From Guyanagaster necrorhizus (taxonomy: Eukaryota > Basidiomycota > Agaricomycetes > Agaricales > Physalacriaceae): 64,000 nucleotides of DNA. Shown piece by piece: positions 23,939 through 35,268 of this stretch (positions within the stretch are counted from its first letter, which is position 1; every line of letters starts with the position of its first letter). Under the pieces are notes generated by a model, which was given only the letters and a program-made list of their open reading frames with translations, had not been told where the DNA came from and did no database searches. The translations under genes were made by a program, and so were the position numbers. The stretch lies in contig NW_025064899.1 in NCBI RefSeq assembly GCF_019112545.1, positions 885,364-949,363 on the forward strand, read 5' to 3'.

Positions 23939-26900
23939 GCAATTCCACTGGCTCGGCCGAGGAAGAGGAGAATAGACCAAAACCTGCTGGACAGACTGAT
24001 ATTTCACCTTCTGTAGCATCACCCCCTATGACTAAATTATGTGTGCATTCGAATATACCTGACCCTATTCTCCAACACTCAGAATCACCTAAGAAACCAA
24101 CTCCAATGACTCAAGCGCTGACAAAAGGCCAAAGAGGGGCAGAGAGCCTCAAAGGTGTGTCATCATCATCAGTTCATCAAGCTAAAAAGTTAAAACAGAC
24201 TCAATCACCTTCAGGCTGAACTAGGACGGAGGGTCCCACAATATGGCTCAAACTATTCGACACTGAATGGACTTGGTGAGCCATCAAAGATGCCAAAGAC
24301 GAAGCAGCAGCAAAAGCTGTACTTAAAAACTGAGTACACAAGACTCAAGCTGAGAAAGTGATCGACGAGATGATCACTGGGATGAAAACTGTGGAACGGT
24401 GTCGAGCCCTGGAATGGTTGGATGAATTACACAGACCACGGAAATTCATTCAACGAACTAAACTTCTAGGGCATGACCTATTAACCAAGGCCCAGATCGA
24501 GACGTTAACATCCTGATCAACCTATGCAGTCACTGCCTTAATCGACAGTGGCTGTACAGGAAGTAGCATCAACCGAGCTTTTGTCAACAAGTACAAATTG
24601 CCTACTAGAGCAACAGCAGCCCCCATCCCTATCTACAATGCAGATGGAACCAAGAACCAAGCCGGGTCGATTACCGAATATGTTGAGCTCAGGCTCACCA
24701 TTGGTGATCATTCAGAATGAATTGACTTAGCAGTAACCAACCTGGAGACTAAAGAAATATTCCTAGGTCATGATTGGCTCATCAGACACAATCCGCTAAT
24801 CAATTGAAAAACTGGACATCTCATTTTTGCTCGATGTCACTGCCAGAAAATTTCATTTGAACTACCAGATGAAGATCCCGATGACCAATGGGATGAAGAG
24901 ATGGAAGACAGTGAGACTATTCTTGCCATCGACTTACAAAGGGCCATTAGCATTCGGATGGTACACCATGCTAATGACCTAGTGGCAAAGGCCAATGTAG
25001 GGAAGGGAGAAAAAACATTCGAAGAATTGGTACCTGAATGGGCACGCAACTACTGGAATTTATTCGAAAAAGAGAATTTCGATGAACTACCTGATGCGAA
25101 GTCCTGAGACCATGCCATTGAACTAATCCCTAATGCTAATGCCAATCTCAACTGCAAGTGCTATCCTCTGAGCAACAATGAACAATAAGAACTAGATAAG
25201 TTTCTCGAAGAAAACTTATCTAGTGGAAGGATCTGACCATCGAAGTCACTGATGGCATCACCCTTCTTCTTCGTCAAAAAAAAGGACAGAAAACTCCGAC
25301 CGGTGCAAGATTACCGAAAGCTCAACGAGATGATGGTCAAAAATTGTTATCCCCTTCTATTAATCTCAGAGTTAATGGACAAACTCTGAGGCACAAAATA
25401 TTACTCCAAACTAGACATTCGGTGGGGGTACAACAATATGCGTATCAAGAAAGGTGACAAGTGGAAAGCTGCTTTCCGGACAAACTGTGGTTTGTTTGAG
25501 CCGACAGTAATGTTCTTCAGCCTAACCAACTCACCAGTGACCTTCCAGTGGATGATGAATGATATCTTCAAAGATCTCATTGCCACAGGGAAGGTCACAA
25601 TCTATTTGGACGACATACTGATCATGTCCAAAACTAAAGAGAAACACAGAGGGTTGGTACGCTAAATCCTATCCTTGATGAGAAAGCATCGACTCTTCCT
25701 CAAGGCTGAAAAGTGTGAATTCGAGGTATTGGAAACCGAGTACCTCAGAGTCATTATCAGCGAAGGAAGCATCAGAATGGACCTGATCAAAGTGGCAGGA
25801 GTAACTGAATGGCCAGAACCAACCAAGAAGAAGGAATTACAATCATTCCTTGGATTTACCAACTTCTACCACCGATTCATCCAGGATTACAGCAAAATAG
25901 TCCGACCAATAATGCAATTAACTGGAAATTCTCCATGGAGTTGGGGAATTTCCCAATGAGCAGCATTCGACGACCTTAAATGCTGATTGGCCAAAAACGT
26001 CATTCTGGCTATACCAAGCCAGGATGGGAAGTTCCAAGTGGAAGCCGATTCCAGCGAAGGCGCAATTGGGGCTGTACTCTTGCAGGAACAGGATGGCAAA
26101 TAGCAACCAGTCACCTTTATGTCAAAAGCATTAACAGTAACAGAACGAAACTACGAAATCTATGACAAGGAACTCTTCACTATAATGCTCACTCTTGCTG
26201 AATGGTGGCATTATCTCATTGGAGCTAATCACACTTTCGAGATCTGGATGGACCATCAGAACCTTCGATACTTCCGACAACCTCAAAAGCTTAATTGCAG
26301 ACAAGCCAGATAGGTCACAGAACTATCACAATATGAGTATACCCTCCATCACAAGGCTGACATAGTGAACAAGAAGGCTGACTTCTTCAGCCACAGAGCA
26401 GATCATAACCAAGGAGGAGACAACAACAAAGAGGTTGTATTATTACGACCAGAACACTTCTGAGCAATGATCATGCCCATGGAAGAAGAGATGCATGAAC
26501 GCATCAAGAGTGCCACTCGGGATCCTCACAAGTGGGATCAAAGAATTGCCCCATCACTCAACCATGAGCATGGGCTAAAGAAAGAAGGGGGATTGATCTG
26601 TTATGATGAATGAATATACATCCCAAGGGATCACTGACTATGAGGTGATATCATTGCCACGTGTCATGATCATGCAACTGCTGGACACCCCAGGATCGCT
26701 AAGACAAAAGAACTGGTCTTGAGAGAATATTGGTGGCCGAAAATGGACTATAATATCACCCGATATGTGAAGGCTTGTAAGGTTTGCCAGCAAGGCAAGA
26801 CTTCAACACAAGCCAGAGCCACCCCACTCCACCCGAATGAGGTTCCTTCATCACTATGGACCCACATTTTGGTGGATATGATAACCAGACTTTCTGAAAG

Positions 26901-28146
26901 TGATGGCTATGATGCTATCATCATCATAGTCGATCGCTTCTCAAAAGCGATTATTCTGATCACCTGTTCCACAGAGTTAACATCCGAGGGATGGGCAAAA
27001 ATACTACGAGACGAGGTTTATGCAAAGTATGGCATGCCTCAAGTAGTGATTTCTGACAGAGGGCCACAATTTGTCTTGAAATTCTTAGACAATTTGTACT
27101 GTCTCCTCGACATCAAAAGAAATGCCTCAATGGCATATCATCCACAGATGGATGGCCAAACAGAACAGACCAACCAGGAAATTGAAAAGTATTTACAACT
27201 TTTCATCAATTATTGACAAGATGACTGGACAGAATGGCTGGCACTAGTAGCATTCCAACATAACAACAGAGTTCACTCCACAACAGGAAAAACACCATTC
27301 TTTGTGAACTACGGCCGAAACCCACCAGTGGTGGAAATGGGACAGGCCCACACAACAACCCCTGCATCAAAAGATTTTGCAATAATAATAGCAACAATCT
27401 ACGAAGAAACAAAGACAGCCCTCGAGAAAGCTGCTTCAACAATAACAATGCAGTACAATAAGCACTGACAAGCAGCACATGAATATGCAACCAACGACAA
27501 AGTCTGGTTGGACACCACAAATCTTCATCTATCATGACCGAAACAAAAACTGGCAGACAAACAGACAGGCCCCTTCAAAGTCATCACCAAGATCAGCAAA
27601 GCCACATATAAACTGAAACTTTCACCTACTTGGAAGATTCATAATGTTTTCAATGAAACATTATTGATATTATATGTGGCCCCAGCCTTTTCAAACCAGG
27701 AAACACCACCACCACCACCAGAACTCATCAACAATGAAGAACACTATGAAATCGATGAGATGCTTAACTACAAAACCTGAAAGGTTAAGGCATGAGGCGA
27801 AGGCATGAAAACAACCGTTGACTATTTAGTCAGCTGAAAAGGATACAGACCAGAATCAAACCAATGAGTCAACAAAAAATACATGAATGCAGAAGAGACA
27901 ATCTGGGATTACAAACACAGGATCAATAAATTGGACATGAAGAGGGTCATGTTCAATATTATATCTGCAAAACATGATGTGGTGACAAAAGGAAGAGAGA
28001 TGACATCTAGCCAGATATACATCAACCGACCTGCCGACAGCAGAGGCAGCCCAGAAGAGGACGATGAAGATGGCAGTTTGACGGACGAGCCAGAAATAGT
28101 GGGAACATACAGCAAGAGCAATGTACCACCCCTTCGACTCGTTTGA
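23935..28146 (+). pseudogene. pol: E1 pol: PR-RT-RNase H-integrase-chromodomain, interrupted
   Basis: Protease: LIDSGCTGSS (about 24540). [16 protein letters not shown] and the active-site TIYLDDIL (about 25605), still intact. RNase H: QVEADSSEGAIGAVLLQEQ (about 26040). Integrase: a zinc-binding HATAGH...CKVCQQGK region (about 26670-26790), then a catalytic core with SDRGPQF and TEQTNQEIEKYL (about 27055-27190). Chromodomain: EEHYEIDEMLNY...TTVDYLVS-stop-KGY (about 27735-27850). Most premature stops are TGA at Arg or Trp positions. The region is therefore non-coding today, although long stretches stay readable. Confidence 0.85.
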
Positions 28147-28254
28147 AGCCTGCCAATTAAACGGCCAGTGGTCCAGCAGATTGGCCACCTCCTTTCGAGA
28201 AGGGAGGACTCCCATAACTCAACCATCGGGATGATGGTCTTAAGGAGAGGGTAA

Positions 28255-28774
28255 TGTTACGATTTTTCCTATTTTCTTTTCTTTTTTCCTCAGAAATGAC
28301 CCCTATCTTTGCTTAGTCAGGGCGCTTAGGCCAGTGCTCAGGATCGTGGGAATGCTTAGCTCAGCAGCCTCTTCAGTCACTCTCCTATCACGTTGCTGTG
28401 TGCTGTGAAGGGAGAGACAATACCTTTTTTATCCCCAACTTGCAATGCAACAACCACAGCACAACAGCAAGACAACAGCCTTTGTGGGGAGCCTGGCAAC
28501 AGCAGGGGAGACAGCTCTACAACAGACAATATCTTTTGTAAAATGTTTATTTATAGTATGATAACAGAACAGTATTTAAGTAGCTTAGTTCTCGCTGTAA
28601 CACCTCAGTCTCGAACTAAAGTTTATCTTCACCAAACTACTCTCGAGCTCTTACTACTTGAGCCTTGATTCACTTCCGCTATTAACTTTTGTAAACTCAG
28701 TCAGACATACCCAAAGTGTGAGGTACCAAACTGTTTATCATGTGTTAATAGTCACGTGAGACTTGGGCTTAACA
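28255..28774 (+). repeat. LTR type B, right LTR of E1
   Basis: 520 bp, TGTTACGA...GCTTAACA, directly after the polypurine tract. It shares only short blocks with LTR A (CTTAGTCAGGGC, AAAGTTTATC). Its equivalent of the self-primer (AGTCTCGAACTAA) would not pair with the E1 primer-binding site. This is therefore a different subfamily from the left LTR. Confidence 0.8.
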
Positions 28775-30131
28775 GCAGTAGTTAGGCAGAAATAACAGTG
28801 ACAGTGACAGTGACAGGTCTCAGAAGAACACTGACAAGCCTTCAGCAGCCTTGAGCAGTGAATCATCAAACAAGTGCAACAAGCCAGGAATGCTGCAGCC
28901 TATAATGCTCAAACCAGAAGTGAGCAGTGTCAGATCAAGAGAGAGTGTCTTCAAGCTGGATTTCCAGACTGATATAGACTCTGGTCACAGCTTTCACTCT
29001 CAACTCTTGTATTCTGAGAATCTAGTATAGACCACAAAGAAGACCCATGGGTGGATGGACCCTGCAAGATCCTTACTGCTGATGAAGCAAGAAGAGCAGA
29101 GGACAATAGGATCCTGCCCTCTGAGTGAGTAGATTTCTGTTCCACTAGCCCTGAAACCCTTGAATATTCTTCTTTCCAGTGAACTCTCAGTATCAACACC
29201 ATATTCAAGGATGATGAGTCTATCCTTGAGCACTATGGACCATGAGTACCTATCAATGCCCATGTCTCCACCTGAGCACTTTGAGGGTATCTGAGAAGCT
29301 GAGTCACCCAATAATTCCTTGATGAAGGATACTACTAAAACTTCTGCCTCTATAGTGAGTGAGTGGTGATTGCAAGAGCAGCAGGAGAAAATAGATACAA
29401 CATCTCTATCAGAAGCCATCCTGCCATCAACTATACTCTTGGAGATCAAAGTGAGAGCTCCACTGCTGGGCCTAGCACTCAGTCAGAGCAGCCAGGTGAT
29501 AGCCCTACTGCTAGGGGATGAGAAGAGCATCTTCACTCTGCCTGCCACTTTCCCTCTAGAGGCTGACAAGAGTGAGAGAGAGGATGGCATGGAAACTGAA
29601 AGCAGTGAAGCATCAAAGACAGAGGGTGAGATAGTCTACTTGCTAAATGAGAAGACCAATGAAGAAGCATTGGAAGAAGAGATACAGAAGGCTAGGGCAA
29701 AAGAGTACCAGAGCTAGTATGAGTGAGGAGTAGCCTTTTTATGGTGTGACACCAACTGGTTGGTCTCACACCTTAGTAAAATGTATATTCATGCTGAATC
29801 TCATGAATGAGTAGAAATCCTTTGGCATGTCACTATAGCATATGCAGCCAAACAGTACAACAAATATCATCCTGAAGATCAGGTTGGCCTGATGCTAGAA
29901 TATCAAGTGCTGATCAAAATTTGACCAATGCCCCAGACACCCTCTGTCATACCAAAATGAGCTATCTACATGGCATCATCTCTCTAAAGTATATTTTTGT
30001 ACTCCACACTATCAGAGCAGTCAACAGCAGCTCAGCTGTCATGATTCTGAACTCCAATCATCCTCAAGCCTAGTACTTATTGAAACCAATAGACCAGCAA
30101 AAGAAGCTAAGTCCTTGGAGCATAATCTCCT
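28775..30131 (+). mobile_element. E4: gag fragment of a related gypsy element
   Basis: This fragment begins inside gag (homologous to E2 from about 32865) and runs through the acidic segment (EEEIQKARAKEYQS, compare EEMEKEREKEYQELYEQG in E2) to a point matching E2 at about 34100. It then stops where the E2 LTR begins. It has no LTR or pol of its own, and many stops. It is probably the interrupted half of an element into which others were inserted. Confidence 0.65.
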
Positions 30132-30599
30132 TGTTATGATTTTCACCTTTTTCTTTTCTTTTGACCCCTATTCATGCTTAGTCAGAGTGCCAAGAACAGA
30201 TGCTTAAGATTGTGGGATAAAAGGCTTAGTCATCACAACTGGCCAAGTCTGCCATTGTCTCTCAATGCAACAGCATTGCCTAATGATGCAACAAGCCATT
30301 TATATATAGTAATGATGTGCTAGGACAATGAGCACAAAAGACAGAGAGATACATAATAAGTATATAGTATTATTAGCAGAATACTGTACAGTATTTAAGA
30401 AGCTTGCCCTTGCTGGTAAATCCTCAGCTTTGAGCTAAAGTTTATACATCCTTATTCTACTCTTGTGCTAATCACACAACACCTTGAAGCACAGGGAATC
30501 AACATACAACACATAAAGTGAACTCTAACAGAAGGCTTAAATGCAAAGCCACATTAGCTTATCACATGTTAGTTGATCATGTGTGGCTTGAGCCTAACA
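30132..30599 (+). repeat. 5' LTR of E2
   Basis: 468 bp, TGTTATGA...CCTAACA. It holds TATTTAAG at about 30395 and the self-primer AGCTTTGAGCTAA at 30426-30438. The primer-binding site TTAGCTTGAAGCT follows at 30601-30613. Confidence 0.9.
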
Positions 30600-30655
30600 A
30601 TTAGCTTGAAGCTATCACCTTCCCTTTTTCAAGCTCAATTGTGTTGAGAAACTGA

Positions 30656-30859
30656 ATGCTCCCAGCAACAATCACAGACCTTAATCATGATTTCTTCAAA
30701 CTGATAGCTTCTATCATTGGAACACTACTAGGTCTTCTAGCCATCATCACTCTTTGCTGCAGATGACAATCAGTAACAGCTTGGATAGTCAGGCACTATT
30801 AAGCATTCCAGCAGGTCTGTACTATATTTTGAAATGTAACTCCAGATCTCCCTTTTCAT
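30656..30859 (+). pseudogene. E2 hydrophobic leader ORF, interrupted
   Basis: MLPATITDLNHDFFK leads into the hydrophobic core IASIIGTLLGLLAIITLC, then a TGA, then matching frame (QSVTAWIVRHY) with further stops, up to NVTPDLPFH at the insertion point. It is homologous to the E1 leader ORF at 20737. Confidence 0.55.
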
Positions 30860-32251
30860 TGATGTGCTTGGTAACTTCTAAGTGACTAAGAGAAGTGAAT
30901 GAGGAATGAACTCTCAAACACCAACACCTAACCACTCAATACACAATCACCAAATACAGTTGAGGTCGGTTGTTTCGAGTACAATAGAAGCACTCTTGCA
31001 GTCTTAAGTAAAATCAAAGAAACAGTCAATAAAGACAGTTATTTAACTCTATCTTGCTTTCAAAGATGCAATACTCGTGAGAGTAGTTTATAGCAATGTT
31101 TAAGTATAATTAGGACTTAGAATCAACACCAAATTGCACTCCAAACCAACTTAGAATATTCCAAAACCCAATAAACTCCAAAACCCAAATACTAAGTCTA
31201 TCAAGCACTTAGGCTTGACTAGCTGCACTCTTGGCAGGCTAGCAGTCCTCAAAACTGAAGAACTTGTATTCTGATGCTGAAACCCTTATAGTTTGGAACC
31301 CAAATTAATCCAAAACCCAAAATATAGTTATTATTCCAATCTAATCCTCTCTCTAAGTGACAAAGCAACTTAAATAAATCACTAAGTCAAAGCAGAACTC
31401 AAAATCCATTGTCCCAGAGACTAGCTACAGTGGGCTAGAAGGCCTGAATGTGGGGGTGGGTTGCTTGCTTACTATTTCCCCCCCATTTCCTTCTTTTATA
31501 CATCAACAACAGGTACAGAATCTATAAATAAAGCATTCAAAATAATATTTCTCCTGTTTAAAGCAGAATCACACCATTATTCCAGAATGGCGGCACTCCT
31601 GAACTCCCCTAGGCTTGCCCAGACCTGCCTGGCCACTGCACAGCTTTATTTTAAGCCTACAGTGCCTGTGGGTACCTAACTCCTTTCTGTCTACTCAAAG
31701 TTTTAATCCTCTGAGTTATTCTTAGTAGCTNNNNNNNNNNNNNNNNNNNNNNNNNNNNNNNNNNNNNNNNNNNNNNNNNNNNNNNNNNNNNNNNNNNNNN
31801 NNNNNNNNNNNNNNNNNNNNNNNNNNNNNNNNNNNNNNNNNNNNNNNNNNNNNNNNNNNNNNNNNNNNNNNNNNNNNNNNNNNNNNNNNNNNNNNNNNNN
31901 NNNNNNNNNNNNNNNNNNNNNNNNNNNNNNNNNNNNNNNNNNNNNNNNNNNNNNNNNNNNNNNNNNNNNNNNNNNNNNNNNNNNNNNNNNNNNNNNNNNN
32001 NNNNNNNNNNNNNNNNNNNNNNNNNNNNNNNNNNNNNNNNNNNNNNNNNNNNNNNNNNNNNNNNNNNNNNNNNNNNNNNNNNNNNNNNNNNNNNNNNNNN
32101 NNNNNNNNNNNNNNNNNNNNNNNNNNNNNNNNNNNNNNNNGGAGCCTCAGCCATAGTCCTTTACTGGCTAATGATTCTCAGTTACTAGCATATTCTAGTG
32201 TGTTATGCAGAATTTGCAAATTATAGGACTGGACATGTAGCCTGCATATCA
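30860..32251. mobile_element. Insertion in E2, LTR-like ends, contains assembly gap
   Basis: E2 sequence is interrupted between NVTPDLPFH and the gag ATG. The inserted stretch begins TGATGTGC and ends GCATATCA, near-inverted termini of TG...CA type. It is flanked by TCAT and CCAT, a likely 4-bp duplication with one C-to-T change. It contains no recognisable protein and could be a solo LTR or small non-autonomous LTR element of another family. 410 of its bases are unknown. Confidence 0.55.
31731..32140. other. Assembly gap (410 N)
   Basis: An unbroken run of N. It lies within the insertion in E2, as expected where repeats stop an assembler. The open frame that crosses it has no meaning. Confidence 1.
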
Positions 32252-32253
32252 CC

Positions 32254-35200
32254 ATGACATCTCCACCTCTGTCAGAATGTCCTTCCAGCTGCAAAGATGA
32301 CCCATATCTGAAGCCAGGCCTAGCAACCTGCCTTTGAAGAGCCTTCTGGAAGAAGAAAGACACCGATACCCTCTCTGATGACCTAGCAGAAATAGCAACC
32401 CTACTCTCATAGGGTTCTGGAACCCTTGGATGACAAACATCACCCAAGAGCCTGAGGAGATCCCCAACAGTGTCTATCCAGTCTCCTCCACCTCTGGTCA
32501 CTCTGTTTCTCTAAATGTTCCAGGGATTGGAAACTATGCTCAGGACTCCTTTGATGCTGCTTGAATGGCTTCAAGACCCCAGACAGCCTCCAACTCCTCC
32601 CACCATTCCCTCTATGCTACCTCTAAGTCAAGTCCATCCATCAGCAGGCTAGAGCATGATGACCTCCACAGACACACTGTCCACTAGAATTTTGTGAATG
32701 TGGAGCTTGCCATCACTGTGGTAGAGGACCCCCATAACAATCTCCACATTGAGAGCCAGCCAGAAATGGGAATAGCCAGTGCCAGGAGAAGGATTGCTCA
32801 GGATAGAATCATCTGACAAGTCTTTCCAGACTGAGATCTTATAGTCCCCTTTGATTATAACCATGCAGTACAGTAGCAGCAGCAGAATCAGATCCACCAA
32901 GCAGAAATACAGTGAGCCCAGAAAGAGCTTGCTGACTATGTCCAGGCAGAGGTACAGTGAGAATATGAAGAGACAGAGTCTAACAGACAGAGACAACAAT
33001 GAGAAAAGACTGAAAGACTGGGGTCAGCCTCCCTCAGCTGGTATGGACTCCAAACTGACATGTTGGAATCCCCTTTTAGAGAATCCAACTCAGGATCTGA
33101 CCTGTGGATAGAACCAAGAAGCCACACTACAAACAACAATCCTCCTCTCTCTTTCTAATACCCCATCAGGACAGATACTATCTCCTCTGATGCTGACTCT
33201 ATCCTTGGAGCCTATGGGCTCCAGATACCAGATAACACTCATGTCTCTGACCAAGCCCTCTGATGATTTCTGGGGAGTAGAGTTGCTCACCAGTTTCTCA
33301 ATCCCAAGTTCCAGAGAAACTTCAGCCTCTATAGCCAAGAACTGGAGGAGGAGAGAGCATGCAGAGAGATGTGATACAGTCAGCATGGAAACATCCCCAT
33401 CCGACCAACAGCTCTTGGACCCAACCCAAGTACTGCTGGATCCAGTATCAGAGTCGATGATCAGCTTGCTAGTGATGCTCCGGCCAGCCATCCCATCTAT
33501 CTATGATCCATCTGTCAGTTCCCTCCTCGAGAGAGAGAACAGCAGGGATGAGGGCAATGAGGAGGACAGTGAAGACTCTTTTAAACCTGAACAATTCATG
33601 CAGTATACAGACAAAAAAATTGATGAAGAAATGCTGAGGGAAGAAATGGAAAAGGAAAGGGAAAAGGAGTACCAAGAACTATATGAGCAAGGAATGCTCT
33701 TTCTATGGAGGGACACCCACTAGAGAGCTATACCCCTAGGACAAAAATATAAATATGCAGATGATACTGAAAAAGCAGATATTTTACAGTATACCATGAC
33801 CAGGTATGCTTGGAAAGAATATGGCTGATGGCATCTAGAGGATCCACTTAAGCCAATTCTCTCCTATCAAGCCCAAACTCAGCTGAAACCAATGCTGTGA
33901 TCTCCATCTGTTTTGCTGAAATGGGCTATATACATAGCACTATCTATTTGAAGCTGGGCTGAAACATTAAACCCATCCATCCAAAGCACAGCAACCTGGT
34001 TCACTAAGGTCTGACCTCAGCCAAATCCTTTGGCACCACAGCATGAAGGATTCTAAAACCCCTGGACCAGCAAAGGTAGCTGACTCCTTAGTGGACAGCC
34101 ACCCTCTGATCAAGCAGGACCAAGTGGTGCAGAAAAAGAACCAGTACAGGATGACTCTGAAGCCATCCATCTTGAGTTCACCATACAAGATGAAGTAATC
34201 ATTAGAAGAGATGCTGCCCTGAAAGGAAGCCTGGTCACCAATGACCAATCTTTTCACTCATTCCCCACTCTCCCACAAGAATGGAACCAACCACTATTTG
34301 CTGAATGGCTCAACCCCATAGGCACCCTATCCAAGAATGCTGCTATCCTGCAGTGCTGACCAGATTTACTTCGAAAGCCACACCCCTTTAAGGGGGCCTT
34401 AGATGATATTGATTAGTTTCTGGTGGACTGCAAACAGTACTTCAAAGTATACATTGGGTATCTAGGCATTGACATAAACAAAGTCATTTTTACTATCTCC
34501 TATCTCAAGGAGAAAGCAAAGACTTAGTGGATCCTGATTTCCCTGAACTTCTGATCATTGACTCAGAAGCACTACTGGTATCTCTCATGGCCAGTATTTA
34601 AACAAATGTTAAACAACAAGTTCATCAATCTGGCAGTACAAGAAGTCCATAAGCAAAAGATCAAGGAATACAAAATAGGGGAAAGAGCAGCTACAGACTA
34701 TTTTGATGAGCTGGAATGACTCACAAAGCTCACTGGAATTCGAGATGATACAGCAAATAATGGATGAATGGTCGAGGTCCTCAAACAAGAGGTCTTTTTC
34801 TCATACATTACAATGATTTTAGCAATCGGTGTCAAAATGCTGATGCTGGTTGGATATGACAAATGGAAAGAATGAATCATTGAAATGTACAAGGAGTGGC
34901 AAAGGCAGAAAGTGGAGGCAATGACATTCCAAGACTACAGCAAGAAGTTGACCCTACCAACCCTGAACAAATCAGGGCAAACTGCTGAGAAACCATCAGG
35001 ATCCTCTTCGACTCCCACTTATAACATCCAAAAAACTGGAACAGGGACAACATACACAGGGACTGGAAAACCAATGGATATTGACTGCATGAAGAAGGAG
35101 GGTAAGTGTTTCAATTGTAGACAGAAAGGGTATATGGCTAAGGACTGCCCAAAGAAGAAGTGCACAAGAGAGGACATTTGGGTGCAAATTGCTGAATTGC

Positions 35201-35268
35201 AGAAGGAAGACAAAAAACTCAGAGCAGAGACTAAAGCAGAGGAAGTAAAAGACCTGGCTAGCCAGTGA
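32254..35268 (+). pseudogene. gag: E2 gag, interrupted
   Basis: Gag starts MTSPPLSECPSSC just after the insertion. Recognisable parts are an acidic segment (EEMLREEMEKEREKEYQ, about 33625), the capsid part (WPVFKQMLNNKFINLAVQEV, about 34590, and TDYFDELE) and an intact CCHC zinc knuckle (CFNCRQKGYMAKDC, about 35107-35148). Numerous TGA/TAG stops interrupt it. Its TGA (35266-35268) overlaps the pol GTG at 35265. Confidence 0.82.

Larger units (their letters stand above)
20211..28774 (+). mobile_element. E1: decayed Ty3/gypsy chromovirus, mosaic LTRs
   Basis: This is a near full-length LTR retrotransposon in plus orientation: LTR type A, primer-binding site, hydrophobic leader ORF, gag, protease, RT, RNase H, integrase, chromodomain, polypurine tract (AAGGAGAGGG before 28255) and a right LTR of a different type, B. 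The pol order PR-RT-RH-IN plus chromodomain places it among the chromoviruses. Every ORF is broken by stops, so it is dead. The left LTR pairs by target duplication with the remnant at 45317-45378, not with its own right LTR. E1 is therefore a recombinant or the outer shell of a nest. Confidence 0.85.

Noticed and set aside
28255..28774. LTR B as 5' LTR of the following gag fragment E4
   Set aside because: No primer-binding site or leader follows it, and E4 begins in mid-gag. A polypurine tract precedes the LTR, so it is a right-hand LTR.
31657..32154. 165-aa open frame on the minus strand
   Set aside because: It consists mostly of unknown residues from the N gap.
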